Notes: generated by a model from the letters alone, not told the origin. Positions 39,656 to 48,934 are shown, numbered from the stretch's first letter. The stretch: DNA of 53,851 nt from Clostridia bacterium (GCA_017475185.1 JAFVGB010000006.1:1-53851); one strand, 5' to 3'. Numbers and translations are program-made.

Positions 39656-40897
39656 TTATTTCTTCTTAACTTTTCCATCTACTATTCTACCTACTAGCAT
39701 ACTTGCAGCCGTATTACCTGTAACATTCAGCATAGTAGCTGGCGGATCAATTATTGTTGCTATTATTGTTAATATAGGTAATGCTGCAACTGGATATCCC
39801 ATCATTGATAAAATCATCATTTCTGATATTGTACCACCACCAATTGGAACAGCACTTACTAATAAACTAGCTACTAATCCAACTAATAATATTTGTAAAA
39901 TTCCTCCTACACTTGCAATATTAGTTCCAAATAAACATACTAAAAACATAATTTTAAAAACTGTACCAATAAGAGATCCATCTTTATGAAAACTCGTTCC
40001 TAATGGAATTACAGTTTCAGCTACATCTTCGCTTACTCCCATCTTCTTAGCTGCTTCAATGTTTCCCGGAATACAAGCAGCACTTGAACATGTTGCAATT
40101 GAAGTAACTGTTGGATCTATTATATTTTTCCAAAATATTTTTACTCCATTTTTTCCACCTGCAATAAATGCATAAAGCGTGTATATTATTAAATAAAAAG
40201 CTATGGCAACAACTGTATATATTATAAATGTTTTTGCATATCCGATTGTAATGCTTTCTCCAAATGTTCCAACTAATACAGCAAAATAGCATCCCAATCC
40301 AATTGGCGCATAATATGTAATTATTTTTAGAACATTCATAATCACATCAGTCGCTGAAACCAAAACTCTCTCAAATGGTTTTGCTTTCTCTCCTGACATA
40401 TTCATTGCAATTCCTATTAATATTGAAAATACCATAATTGCAATCAAATTTTGTCTAGTAAATAATCCTGAAAAATCATTTACTGTCACAGCCTCAACTG
40501 TTCTATCTAATATTGTTTTTTCTTTTTCACCTTCTGTTACCTCTTCTGTACTAAACTGAGCTTCTATTGCTTCTTTATTATCTGTTTCAACTAATTTTGT
40601 AAAATATGTACTTCCAATTCCGACTAATACAGCAATTATTGAAGTAATTATAATAACAAAAATTGTTGTTCCCATTATTTTACCTAATCTTTTTGGTTGT
40701 TGCATTTTTGAAATTGATGTTGTAATTGTTAAAAAAACTAATGGTATTATTATTACAAACATTAAATTAATAAATATATCTCCTAATGGTTTCAATATAG
40801 TAACTTTTTCTTTAAAAATACTTCCAACAATTGCACCTATTATTATTGCAAATAATAGTAGAATAGTTTGTTTGTAGTTTTTCCAGATTTTTTTCAT
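39656..40897 (-). CDS. Dicarboxylate/amino acid:cation symporter (DAACS family)
   Basis: A 413-aa membrane transporter of the GltP/GltT/DctA fold that takes up glutamate, aspartate or C4-dicarboxylates with Na+ or H+. Eight or so hydrophobic segments, the 'GFP' style loop region, 'SSAACIPGNIEAAKKMG' (substrate hairpin with Ser-rich tip, about 290), 'VIPLGTSFHKDGS', and the late 'DPPATMLNVTGNTAASMLVGRIV' are all characteristic. The start at 40897 has AAGGGGGAATTCTA in front. Upstream in-frame codons read antisense-like Cys-rich sequence across the ferredoxin and are not part of it. Confidence 0.92.
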   Translation of the reverse strand: MKKIWKNYKQTILLLFAIIIGAIVGSIFKEKVTILKPLGDIFINLMFVIIIPLVFLTITTSISKMQQPKRLGKIMGTTIFVIIITSIIAVLVGIGSTYFTKLVETDNKEAIEAQFSTEEVTEGEKEKTILDRTVEAVTVNDFSGLFTRQNLIAIMVFSILIGIAMNMSGEKAKPFERVLVSATDVIMNVLKIITYYAPIGLGCYFAVLVGTFGESITIGYAKTFIIYTVVAIAFYLIIYTLYAFIAGGKNGVKIFWKNIIDPTVTSIATCSSAACIPGNIEAAKKMGVSEDVAETVIPLGTSFHKDGSLIGTVFKIMFLVCLFGTNIASVGGILQILLVGLVASLLVSAVPIGGGTISEMMILSMMGYPVAALPILTIIATIIDPPATMLNVTGNTAASMLVGRIVDGKVKKK

Positions 40898-40921
40898 TAG
40901 AATTCCCCCTTTCACAAAAAA

Positions 40922-40945
40922 AGAGTAAACTAAAAAGTCTACTCT
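40922..40945 (-). terminator. Terminator of the ferredoxin gene
   Basis: AGAGTAAAC (40922-40930) pairs with GTCTACTCT (40937-40945), one mismatch, then TTTTTTTG in the minus direction. It overlaps the ferredoxin stop codon. Confidence 0.8.
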
Positions 40946-41109
40946 TCTACTGGAGCAGAAACAGGACATACTCCTGCACATGTTCCACATCCAATACACA
41001 TGCTTTCATCAATTACGTATCTTTCATCTCCTTGTGAAATACATCCTACTGGACATTCTGCTGCACATGCTCCACATGATATACAAGCTTCTGATATTTT
41101 ATATGCCAT
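40939..41109 (-). CDS. 2[4Fe-4S] ferredoxin
   Basis: A 56-aa clostridial-type ferredoxin, an electron carrier. Two complete cluster motifs are seen: CISCGACAAECP (about 9-20) and CIGCGTCAGVCP (about 38-49). The start at 41109 (MAYKISEACISCG) follows AAAGGTGGTG; an in-frame GTG lies inside that site and is not used. It is a natural partner for the 2-oxoacid:ferredoxin oxidoreductase at 32519-35938. It is a single-gene unit. Confidence 0.95.
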   Translation of the reverse strand: MAYKISEACISCGACAAECPVGCISQGDERYVIDESMCIGCGTCAGVCPVSAPVEE

Positions 41110-41161
41110 AAAGTTCACCACCTTTCAATATCACATTTATTTTTTCGTTAAGTTTGATTAA

Positions 41162-42082
41162 TTATATTTCTTCTGAATTGTTTTTGGTGTCCATCTTTTC
41201 AAGCTTCTCTAGTTCTTTAAGCTCTTTATAATGTTCAGCTTCCTCTGGATCAATTTTTTCACTATTAGCTCCATTTTTTATTATTTTAACATCTTTAGCA
41301 TCATATTTTTTATAAAAGAATTCATCTCCGTCCCTAAATTTTACTTTAAGTTTTTCCTTTAAAATTTCAACATTATCTACTACGCCTTCACCATCTTCTG
41401 TTTTTACAATGGCTCCAATTTTAGGTAATCTATTTAATTTATCTTCATATGCTTCTTGTTCGTATTTTAAACAACACATAAGTCTTCCACAGTTTCCTGA
41501 AATTTTAGATGGATTTAATGATATATTTTGTTCTTTTGCCATTTTTATTGAAACTGTTTCAAAGTTTCCTAAAAACGAACAACAACATAATTCTCTTCCG
41601 CAAACTCCATTTCCACCTATTCTTCTAACTTCATCTCTAACACCTATTTGTCTTAATTCAATTCTTGTTTTAAAAATACTTGCTAACTCTTTAACTAATT
41701 CTCTAAAATCAATTCTTCCATCTGCAGTAAAATAAAATAAAATTTTACTTCCATCAAATTTATATTCTACATCTGTTAAATGCATATCTAGTTGATGTTT
41801 TTTTACTTTTTCTTCACAAATTTTTAGTGCTTCTGGTTCTTTGCTTTTATAATATTCCATGTTTTTTATATCTTCATTAGTAGCAATTCTTATAACTTTT
41901 TTTAATGGATTAGTTATTTTTTCTTCAGGTAACTCTCTTTTACTAACAACTACTTCTCCCATTTCTTCTCCCATAGCTGTTTCAACAATAACTCTATCCC
42001 CCATATTCATTTCTAAATTTTCTGGATCAAAAAAGTAGATTTTTCCTGGCTTTTTAAATCTAACCCCTACTATTTTTTTCAT
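41162..42082 (-). CDS. ricT: RicT/YaaT-like PSP1-domain protein
   Basis: A 306-aa PSP1 C-terminal domain protein. In Bacillus, RicT (YaaT) forms an Fe-S complex with RicA and RicF that aids RNase Y-dependent mRNA maturation and affects sporulation and competence. Seen: 'MKKIVGVRFKKPGKIYFFDP' at the start, 'GDRVIVETAMGEEMG', and the Cys-rich 'NGVCGRELCCCSFLGNFETVSIKMAKEQ', 'KISGNCGRLMCCLKYE' (about 155-208), which hold the cluster ligands. The start overlaps the holB end by 23 bases, the same gene order as in Firmicutes (holB-yaaT). Confidence 0.95.
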   Translation of the reverse strand: MKKIVGVRFKKPGKIYFFDPENLEMNMGDRVIVETAMGEEMGEVVVSKRELPEEKITNPLKKVIRIATNEDIKNMEYYKSKEPEALKICEEKVKKHQLDMHLTDVEYKFDGSKILFYFTADGRIDFRELVKELASIFKTRIELRQIGVRDEVRRIGGNGVCGRELCCCSFLGNFETVSIKMAKEQNISLNPSKISGNCGRLMCCLKYEQEAYEDKLNRLPKIGAIVKTEDGEGVVDNVEILKEKLKVKFRDGDEFFYKKYDAKDVKIIKNGANSEKIDPEEAEHYKELKELEKLEKMDTKNNSEEI

Positions 42083-42983
42083 TTATTTCCTCCCATATGT
42101 TGAAAAGTAAATAATCTATGCACATATCATAATTACTATTACTTAGTAATCTTTGCTTAGTTTTTTCAACTATTTTAATTGAATTTATATATTTTAAATT
42201 ATTATTTTTGTTTTCAATAGATTTTTGATATAAAATAACATTTATATAATCTAAATAATCATTTATATTCTCTTTATTTTTGTATAATATTTCTGCAGAA
42301 TTTACAACAGTTGTAAGACTTTTGTTGAAATTCAAAAAAATATTTTCTATTTCATTATAATCATCAAGTCTATCTTGTATATTTATACATTTTCCAATAC
42401 TTCCATCACACATTTTTAAAATACTTTTGCTGACATTATCTATTCCACATTTTTCTTTTAAATATTTATTAATTTCATTGTCTTCAATTTTATCAAAATG
42501 TATTTTCATACATCTTGACTTTATTGTTGTTAATACTTTGTTTTCATTGCTTACAACTAATATTATTACAATATACTCTGGTGGTTCTTCTAATGTTTTT
42601 AATAAACAGTTTTGAGCCTCTTTTGTCATTAAATCTGCATCATTAATAATATATACTTTTTTATTTGAATTTACAGGCTTTTCTATCACCTTTTTTTGAA
42701 GTTCTCTTATTTGTTCTATTTTTATAACTTTACCATCCGGTTCTATATAAACAAAATCAGGATTATTTCCGCCATTAAATTCAACACAAGATTTACATCT
42801 GTTACATTCACTTAAAGCAAAATCTTCGCATAATATCATTTTAGCAAATTGAATTGCAGTAAGTTTTTTTCCGATTCCTTGCTCGCCTATAAACATATAA
42901 CTATGTAATACAGTATTATTATTTAACGATTTGGTTAATATGTTTTTTACTTTATCATTACCTATTATATTTTCAAAACTCAC
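42060..42983 (-). CDS. holB: DNA polymerase III delta' subunit
   Basis: A 307-aa AAA+ clamp-loader subunit. Seen: 'LHSYMFIGEQGIGKKLTAIQFAK' (P-loop, about 24-46), a zinc module 'CEDFALSECNRCKSC' (about 52-66), 'IEQIRELQKKVIEKPVNSNKKVYIINDADLMTKEAQNCLLKTLEEPPEYI' (Walker B and SRC-like region) and 'KSRCMKIHF'. The P-loop has GKKLTA instead of GKT/S, usual for delta', which often does not hydrolyse ATP. It lies 23 bases after lepB and overlaps ricT, an operon. Confidence 0.94.
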   Translation of the reverse strand: MSFENIIGNDKVKNILTKSLNNNTVLHSYMFIGEQGIGKKLTAIQFAKMILCEDFALSECNRCKSCVEFNGGNNPDFVYIEPDGKVIKIEQIRELQKKVIEKPVNSNKKVYIINDADLMTKEAQNCLLKTLEEPPEYIVIILVVSNENKVLTTIKSRCMKIHFDKIEDNEINKYLKEKCGIDNVSKSILKMCDGSIGKCINIQDRLDDYNEIENIFLNFNKSLTTVVNSAEILYKNKENINDYLDYINVILYQKSIENKNNNLKYINSIKIVEKTKQRLLSNSNYDMCIDYLLFNIWEEINEKNSRG

Positions 42984-43006
42984 AAGTTCACCACCAATAT
43001 TATAAT

Positions 43007-43663
43007 TTATTTTGCATTTTTATAAATTCCGCCAATTTTGTTAAGTGGCCAAAATCTGAAAACTGCTTTACTTTCAATTTTTTCCACTGGAATACATCCA
43101 AATCTTCTACTATCTGTTGACTCTTTTCTATTATCGCCTAATACGTAAACTGCATTTTCTGGAACTATTACATCTGTGTACAATCCTTCTAAACTATCTG
43201 TTACAACAGTATCTTGTAAATAATCTTCTTGTAATTTTTCTCCATTTATATAAACTCCACCATCTTTTATTTGAACATGATCTCCTGGAAGACCAATTAC
43301 TCTTTTTATGTAACTTGTTTTTCCAATCTCTAGTGTATAGTAAACAAACTTAGCAATCGGATTTGTAGGATTATATTTATATTCTGCAATTGGATTTTCA
43401 TAATCTGTATAATTTTCATTTATATAATTTTGGCTTGGAGCTTCAAAAGTTATTATATCTCCTCTTTCTGGTACTTTATTGAAATTTGCTCCCCACTTAT
43501 TTAACCAAAGTCTTTCGTTTTGCTTTAAAGTTGGAAACATTGAAGTCTGTTTTACAACAGTAGGTACTCCAATAAATGATTTTATTAAAATTACTATAAT
43601 TAATGCAATAGCAATACAATATATCCATTCTAAAATTTCTTTGCTCATATTTTTTTCTTCCAT
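43007..43663 (-). CDS. lepB: Signal peptidase I
   Basis: A 218-aa membrane-bound serine protease that removes signal peptides. It has an N-terminal membrane helix (about 10-30), catalytic Ser41 in 'QTSMFPTL', Lys in 'YIKRVIGLPGDHV' (about 118), and 'VYVLGDNRKESTDSRRFG' (about 170-187). A long insert 'SQNYINENYTDYENPIAEYKYNPTNPIAKFVYY' lies between Ser and Lys regions. The ATG at 43663 is taken, but the internal ATG five codons on also has a plausible GGAAG site. Confidence 0.95.
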   Translation of the reverse strand: MEEKNMSKEILEWIYCIAIALIIVILIKSFIGVPTVVKQTSMFPTLKQNERLWLNKWGANFNKVPERGDIITFEAPSQNYINENYTDYENPIAEYKYNPTNPIAKFVYYTLEIGKTSYIKRVIGLPGDHVQIKDGGVYINGEKLQEDYLQDTVVTDSLEGLYTDVIVPENAVYVLGDNRKESTDSRRFGCIPVEKIESKAVFRFWPLNKIGGIYKNAK

Positions 43664-43810
43664 TATGTTAAAAACTTCCTTCCTATTTTATTTATATGTC
43701 TTTGATATTTAATTACAAATAATCACATCTATTATATATTATATATCTTATTTTTTCAAGTGCCTTTGATTACTTAATTTCAGTCAAAAAGCCGTTTTAA
43801 TACTTTATTA

Positions 43811-45205
43811 CTATTTCTTTGTAGGAACTCTAATTACAACCTCAGTACCTTTTCCAACTTCACTCTTGATATCAATACTTCCTCCATTTTGATTTAAAAT
43901 TTCCTTAGCAATTGATAATCCAAGACCAGTACCACCTAATTCTCTACTACGAGCTTTATCTACTCTATAAAATCTTTCAAATATTCTGTTTAAATCATCT
44001 TCTGGAATTCCAATTCCATTATCTATAATTTTTATATAAGCATCATTGTAAACAAAACCAACGTATATCTTAATATTTCCATTTTCTTTAGTATATTTTA
44101 TGCTATTAGATAGAATATTTAAAACAACTCTTTCTATTCCAGATTTATCAGCATATACTAAAGGAACATTTGCAGTTACTAAATTTTCAACTTTGTGATT
44201 CTTTTTATCAATTTCAATTTGTAATTTTTCCTGACATTTTTTTACTAATTCACCTAAATCAAATTCAGTTTTTTCTATTTTGTTTTTATTGCTATCATAT
44301 CTTGATAAAGATAACAAATCAGTTACAAGTTTAGCCATTCTTCTTGCTTCTGATGCAATAACATTTAAGAATTTTGTTTTTGTTGCATCATCATATTCAC
44401 CTTCTAACAAAGTATCTGCATATCCCATTATTGATGTTATAGGAGTTTTTAATTCATGTGATACATCTGCTACAAACTCTTTTCTCATGTTATCCAATTT
44501 TACATGTTCTGTAATGTCTTGAATAACAGATATTACACCTGCTGGTCTTTGATTATTATCTTTATATGGAACAAATAATAAATTTATATATTTTCCATCT
44601 ATATTTACCTTTTTATCAGAAGACGTCCAATCCTCTAAATAAATGATTTTTTCAAGATTAATATCAACATTAAATTTTGAAAAGATATTTTCAAAATCAT
44701 TATCATCATCTGATAAATTTAGCAGCCTTTTTGCAGCTAAATTTTTATGAGTTACTTGTCCTTCTAAATCAAAAGCAATAATTCCATCTGTCATATATTG
44801 TAATATAGTTTCTATTTGTTTCTTCTGTTTATCAACATCTTTCAAATGTTCTCTCATTTCTAATGTTGCATCATCAAAAGCAGACATAAAATCATCTTTT
44901 GTTTTATTAGTTGATTGTAATAAGTGTACTTTAGAATCTTCACCAGTTACTAGTCTTCCTGCATTTTTAACAATACTTATCATTGATTTTTTCATTACTC
45001 TTTTTAATATTTCGCTTGATATTATAGCACCAAAAATAAAAATCAGTGCTGATATAATTAAATATTTTTTTGTTATATTAATTATTTCTTGTGTATTTGT
45101 TATATTCTCAATATTTTTTATGTAGATAAAGCCTACTGAACTAATAAGCACTAAACCTACAAAAATAAAAATTACTACTAATTTACTTTGTGTCTTCTTT
45201 TGCAT
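43811..45205 (-). CDS. walK: Sensor histidine kinase WalK-like
   Basis: A 464-aa membrane kinase: two membrane helices (about 9-30 and 47-66) with only a short outer loop, a HAMP-like linker, a PAS domain (about 130-220), HisKA with the phospho-His in 'FVADVSHELKTPITSIMGY' (about 250), and HATPase ('NILSNSIKYTKENG', 'DNGIGIPEDDLNRIFERFYRVDKARSRELGGTGLGLSI'). The outer sensing loop is much smaller than that of Bacillus WalK, so sensing is probably different. It follows walR in the operon, separated by a 156-base gap with an inverted-repeat element. Confidence 0.9.
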   Translation of the reverse strand: MQKKTQSKLVVIFIFVGLVLISSVGFIYIKNIENITNTQEIINITKKYLIISALIFIFGAIISSEILKRVMKKSMISIVKNAGRLVTGEDSKVHLLQSTNKTKDDFMSAFDDATLEMREHLKDVDKQKKQIETILQYMTDGIIAFDLEGQVTHKNLAAKRLLNLSDDDNDFENIFSKFNVDINLEKIIYLEDWTSSDKKVNIDGKYINLLFVPYKDNNQRPAGVISVIQDITEHVKLDNMRKEFVADVSHELKTPITSIMGYADTLLEGEYDDATKTKFLNVIASEARRMAKLVTDLLSLSRYDSNKNKIEKTEFDLGELVKKCQEKLQIEIDKKNHKVENLVTANVPLVYADKSGIERVVLNILSNSIKYTKENGNIKIYVGFVYNDAYIKIIDNGIGIPEDDLNRIFERFYRVDKARSRELGGTGLGLSIAKEILNQNGGSIDIKSEVGKGTEVVIRVPTKK

Positions 45206-45250
45206 AATAAAAACCTCTCTTAGCTTATATATTAAAGATTTAAATCATTA

Positions 45251-45353
45251 AATTAGGGGCAAGCTTAATTTTAAATTAAAGATGTTCTTTTGTTTAAAAC
45301 CATACTGCTTTAATGCATAGTTTTAAAATTTAAAATCATGCCTGACCCTAATT
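45251..45353 (-). repeat. Imperfect inverted-repeat element between walR and walK
   Basis: AATTAGGG opens the left arm at 45251 and CCCTAATT closes the right arm at 45353. Over 27 positions (45251-45277 against 45327-45353) about 23 pair, with a perfect 10-bp inner block ATTTTAAATT. A second stem inside pairs TTTAAAAC (45293-45300) with GTTTTAAA. The GGGGCAAG block also occurs in the element at 11773. It is placed within the operon, so it is likely transcribed. Confidence 0.7.
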
Positions 45354-45361
45354 ATAAATAA

Positions 45362-46117
45362 TTATTTTTCTTTATTTGTAGATAAATAATATCCTACTCC
45401 TCTTTTTGTTACAAGAATTTTAGGATTTGATGTATCTAACTCAATTTTTTCTCTTATTCTTCTAACTGTAACATCAACTGTTCTAATATCACCATAATAC
45501 TCATATCCCCATACTTTTTCAAGCAAAATTTCTCTTGTAATTACTTGACCAGGCTGTTTTGCTAAGTATTTCAATACTTCAAATTCTCTCAATGTTAAGT
45601 CTATAACGTCTCCTCTTACTTTAACCTCAAATTTATCTAAATCTAAAGCTAAGTCTCCTACTTCTATTTTATTTGTATTGTCTTCTTGTTTTTGTTTTGG
45701 TTGTTCTATTATTATGTTTTCAGCTGCTAAGTCTAATTTTCTCAAATTAGCCTTAACTCTAGCCATTAGTTCTCTAACACTAAATGGTTTTGTCACATAA
45801 TCATCTGCACCTAATTCTAACCCTAAAATCTTATCAATTTCCTCATCTTTAGCAGATAACATTAAAATTGGAACATTTAGGCTATGTCTAATTCGTTTAC
45901 ATACAGCTAAACCATCCATTTTAGGCAACATTATATCTAACAAGATTAAGTCTGGTTTTTTTTCTAATGCAATTCTTACACCCTCTTCACCATCTCTTGC
46001 TTCTAATGTTTCATATCCTTCTTTTTGAAGGTTATATACAAGAATATCAACAATTGGTTTTTCATCATCAACTATTAATATTGTTCTTTTTGGTTTTGAT
46101 TTTAATATTTCTTCCAT
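45362..46117 (-). CDS. walR: Response regulator WalR
   Basis: A 251-aa OmpR/PhoB-type regulator. Receiver domain (about 11-130): acidic pair D17/D18, phospho-acceptor D61 in 'LILLDIMLPKMDG', 'GADDYVTKPFSVRELMARVKANLR'. Winged helix at about 150-248: 'LDLDKFEVKVRGDVIDLTLREFEVLKYLAKQPGQVI', 'VWGYEYYGDIRTVDVTVRRIREKIE', 'VTKRGVGYYL'. The 'KPIVDILVYNLQKEGYE' and 'GDIRTVDVTVRRIREKI' blocks are strongly WalR/YycF-like. The start at 46117 (MEEILKSK) follows AGAGGGGTGCTTTTTTG. WalR controls cell-wall turnover genes in Firmicutes; candidate boxes exist at sepF and rsmD here. Confidence 0.93.
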   Translation of the reverse strand: MEEILKSKPKRTILIVDDEKPIVDILVYNLQKEGYETLEARDGEEGVRIALEKKPDLILLDIMLPKMDGLAVCKRIRHSLNVPILMLSAKDEEIDKILGLELGADDYVTKPFSVRELMARVKANLRKLDLAAENIIIEQPKQKQEDNTNKIEVGDLALDLDKFEVKVRGDVIDLTLREFEVLKYLAKQPGQVITREILLEKVWGYEYYGDIRTVDVTVRRIREKIELDTSNPKILVTKRGVGYYLSTNKEK

Positions 46118-46154
46118 CAAAAAAGCACCCCTCTTTTTAAGGTTTATCGACTTA

Positions 46155-46183
46155 TTTATATCATACATTTTGCTTTAATACAA
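46155..46183 (-). promoter_or_regulatory. Promoter of walRK
   Basis: Minus strand: -35 TTGTAT (46178-46183), spacer 17, -10 TATAAA (46155-46160), about 38 bases before the walR start. Confidence 0.65.
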
Positions 46184-46221
46184 GTGTTTTTACAATAATT
46201 ATTTTTGGCTTTTTAATGAAA

Positions 46222-46267
46222 AAATACACAATAAATATTAATTTTTATTAATATTTATTGTGTATTT
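46222..46267 (-). terminator. Terminator of the 346-aa gene
   Basis: A perfect 21-bp stem (46222-46242 and 46247-46267, arms AAATACACAATAAATATTAAT) with a 4-base loop, followed by TTTTTT in the minus direction. Confidence 0.9.
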
Positions 46268-46282
46268 AAAAAATTATCTAAA

Positions 46283-47323
46283 TTACCTTTCAGAAACTGT
46301 ATAACTCATAGGTTCACTATTTTGGTAAGAATCGTCATTTTCACTTTTTTCATCATCATTGTTTTTCGGAGTAATATCAATACCAAACCTTGAATAAACA
46401 CGTTCTTGTAATTCTTTTTCTTCCATATATTGTTCCGCTTGCCAGTCATAATATCTTTCTTCAAACTCTTTATCACTAATTCTAATTATACTTGTTTTAG
46501 GAATTATACTTCCATTTTTTAAACTAATGTCATCAATTGCATAATGTTCATCTATAACTTTTTCTATCATTTCACCAGTATCTAATCCCCATTTTAAGCA
46601 TTCTTTTCTATCCTTATGTTCCCAGGTAGATTCATTATATCTCATATATCTCAATGTTAAATTTTCCAAGTTTTCAGGAATATCTTTACTTAAAATTTGC
46701 ATTCCTCCTAATTGAAAACATTCTCCTGGCACATCCGTAATTCTAATTGCTTTACCATCTTCAACACTATTTATATACTTAATTTTTGTACCATTGTTTC
46801 CTTTAGATATTTTATCTGAATTTCCTAATTCAACAGCAAGTTTCAACTCAGCTTCAATAGTGTCTTTTATCATAGAATCCATTCTGCCACTTGAAACCGC
46901 ATCAATAATTATTCTTTCATATTTTTCTCTTTCTGAAAATTTCAAGTTTTCATTATTTCTAAGTTGTTCTGTTGCGATTAACACATTTTGCATCAATTCT
47001 CTATCATATTTTGATACCGAAAGTTCTTCTGGAGGTGTTATAAGGAATTCTTCTTGGTTCTCTTTATCAATATTGTGTTGTCTTATTTTCTCAGATGCAA
47101 TTGGTTTTACAAGAAAAACAGTTCCACCTATTACAGCTAATCCTATGCTAGTATATTTTTTTATTTTCTTAATCATTGCTTTTTGTTTTTTTGCTTTTTC
47201 GACTTTTTCTTTTTCTTCAATGATTTTTTTGTTTATTATTTCTTGTTCTGCTATTTCAATCATTGTTTTATCATGTAATTCTGCTCTTTCTTTACGATTA
47301 AAGCCTTTGAATCCATTTTCCAT
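46283..47323 (-). CDS. Unknown membrane protein with charged cytoplasmic N terminus
   Basis: A 346-aa protein: a highly charged helical N terminus (about 10-55, Glu/Lys coiled coil), one membrane helix (about 57-75, 'YTSIGLAVIGGTVFLVKPIA'), and a C-terminal part (about 100-320) that is folded-looking but not recognised ('ECFQLGGMQILSKDIPENLENLTLRYMRYNESTWEHKD'). By the positive-inside rule the N terminus is cytoplasmic. It is a single-gene unit with a perfect terminator. Function unknown. Confidence 0.65.
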   Translation of the reverse strand: MENGFKGFNRKERAELHDKTMIEIAEQEIINKKIIEEKEKVEKAKKQKAMIKKIKKYTSIGLAVIGGTVFLVKPIASEKIRQHNIDKENQEEFLITPPEELSVSKYDRELMQNVLIATEQLRNNENLKFSEREKYERIIIDAVSSGRMDSMIKDTIEAELKLAVELGNSDKISKGNNGTKIKYINSVEDGKAIRITDVPGECFQLGGMQILSKDIPENLENLTLRYMRYNESTWEHKDRKECLKWGLDTGEMIEKVIDEHYAIDDISLKNGSIIPKTSIIRISDKEFEERYYDWQAEQYMEEKELQERVYSRFGIDITPKNNDDEKSENDDSYQNSEPMSYTVSER

Positions 47324-47402
47324 TCAACATCCCCTCCTCATCCACATTATTAATTTATTATACCATATTTACGCAAAACAGTCAATTTTATGTAATTTTA
47401 CA

Positions 47403-48203
47403 TTATACAAATTTATTAAGTAATATAATATTTTTCCCGCTTCTTGTATGTTCATTTAGATCAATCACAATAAATTTTCCTATTCCTCTTATTGTAATTA
47501 TGTCATTTAACTGTATTGTTTTTGTAGGTTTTGTTTCATTTTTATAATTAATAAATACTCTTTCTTGTTTTATAATATCCAAAGCCTTGCTTCTGGAAGT
47601 TTTAGCTAACTCTGATATTATATTATCTAATCTTATAGATGAGACAATGATTTTTTCTTCTTTATACTCTTGCTCTTTCTTTGTTATTTGATTTAAATTA
47701 ATAATCTCAACTTTGCTTTTTTGAAATCTAGTTAACTCTGTTAAATTTGTAATTAAAAACTTTGATACATCTTTACTTACTATTATATCTGCACCATTTT
47801 CATATGTTATTATATCTCCTATTTTTTCTCTCTTAATTCCTAATTTTATTATTCCACCTAAATAAACTTTATGTTCATATGTTTCTTGATTATTGGTAAC
47901 TCTTATACAATCAAAAATGCTATTATAATCAAATACATTATTTTCAAATAATTCTTCTAATTTTTGAGGAAATAATATAATGATATTTCTTTGTGCCTCT
48001 TTAATCCCACCACTTATTTGATAATTTTTGTAATTAATCATATTTAAAGCATCTTTTAAAATTTGTAATTCAACTGGTGACACAAAATCTGTAATTTGAA
48101 TTTTATTTGTTTTTTCTAGTGAAGATATTTTATCTATTAGTTTTGAGATTAATAATCTATCTTCTTCTTTTTTATATTTTTCATAAATTTTTGTTTTATC
48201 CAT
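47403..48203 (-). CDS. YlmH-like S4-domain RNA-binding protein
   Basis: A 266-aa protein of the YlmH family: an N-terminal region (about 1-170, 'EVEL..'-type 'VSPVELQILKDALNMINYKNYQISGGIKEAQRNIIILFP', 'GIIKLGIKREKIGDIITYENGADIIV') and a C-terminal S4 domain (about 190-255, 'ISELAKTSRSKALDIIKQERVFINYK', 'LNDIITIRGIGKFIV'). Recent work on YlmH proteins links them to ribosome rescue by binding 50S subunits with peptidyl-tRNA. It is usually near sepF-divIVA; here it is separated from them. Confidence 0.9.
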   Translation of the reverse strand: MDKTKIYEKYKKEEDRLLISKLIDKISSLEKTNKIQITDFVSPVELQILKDALNMINYKNYQISGGIKEAQRNIIILFPQKLEELFENNVFDYNSIFDCIRVTNNQETYEHKVYLGGIIKLGIKREKIGDIITYENGADIIVSKDVSKFLITNLTELTRFQKSKVEIINLNQITKKEQEYKEEKIIVSSIRLDNIISELAKTSRSKALDIIKQERVFINYKNETKPTKTIQLNDIITIRGIGKFIVIDLNEHTRSGKNIILLNKFV

Positions 48204-48254
48204 TTATACATCCCCTAAAACAAGATTTTTCATAAAATATATTTCTAAAAAACA

Positions 48255-48279
48255 ATAGCGACAATTAAATTGTCGCTAT
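48255..48279 (-). terminator. Terminator of hpf
   Basis: A perfect 12-bp stem ATAGCGACAATT (48255-48266) / AATTGTCGCTAT (48268-48279) followed by TTGTTTTTT in the minus direction. Confidence 0.88.
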
Positions 48280-48288
48280 ACATTTTTA

Positions 48289-48825
48289 TTAAACTTCTGG
48301 TTCTACTAAACCGAAATTTTTTCCATCTTTTAATTTGAATATTACATTTACTTTATTAGTGTCTATATTAACAAATGCTAAGAAATTGTCTTTAATTCTT
48401 TCTGATAAAACTAATTTTGCGTCTTCTGCTGACATAGGTTTTACATCATAATATGAAGTTTTTAAAATTTCATTTTCAACTTTATGATCTTCTGCTCCAA
48501 AAATAATTTCAGAGGCTTCTTTTATTGAACCACTCATATTTTGTTTTTCTTTTTTTGCTTTTGTTTTTCTAATTTGACCTTCTATTATATCTATATCTTT
48601 ATCGATTGATGCATATAAGTCTTTGTTTTCAGTTACAGCTCTGTAAATGTCTCCATTTATTGCTGCGCTTAATTCTGCAACTTGATTAATTCCTTCTGTT
48701 TTGATTGTTACTTGTACATCAATTTCATCTTCTGAATATTTTTGAAGTCTTTCACACTTTTTCTCCACATATTCTTTAATTGCTTCAGTTGCTTTTAATT
48801 CCTTTCCTGTTATTTTTATTTTCAT
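48289..48825 (-). CDS. hpf: Ribosome hibernation promoting factor, long form
   Basis: A 178-aa long HPF: an N-terminal S30AE domain (about 1-95, 'MKIKITGKELKATEAIKEYVEKKCERLQKY') that fills the mRNA/tRNA channel, and a C-terminal dimerisation domain (about 125-178, 'DVKPMSAEDAKLVLSERIKDNFLAFVNIDTNKVNVIFKLKDGKNFGLVEPE') that builds 100S dimers. The start at 48825 follows AAAAGGAGTGATTTTT; an upstream in-frame GTG lies inside this region. It is transcribed from its own promoter. Confidence 0.96.
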   Translation of the reverse strand: MKIKITGKELKATEAIKEYVEKKCERLQKYSEDEIDVQVTIKTEGINQVAELSAAINGDIYRAVTENKDLYASIDKDIDIIEGQIRKTKAKKEKQNMSGSIKEASEIIFGAEDHKVENEILKTSYYDVKPMSAEDAKLVLSERIKDNFLAFVNIDTNKVNVIFKLKDGKNFGLVEPEV

Positions 48826-48934
48826 AAAAATCACTCCTTTTTCTCGTTAGTCTTTCTTTTGTTTTATGGAGATAGAGAGTTGGCTTTAATTAACATCCCT
48901 ATTGCATACTTCCATAATCTAAGCTTCTAATTTC

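Noticed and set aside
40898..40999. N-terminal Cys-rich extension of the dicarboxylate symporter
   Set aside because: The extension reads across the ferredoxin coding sequence in another frame, and a strong ribosome binding site supports the start at 40897.
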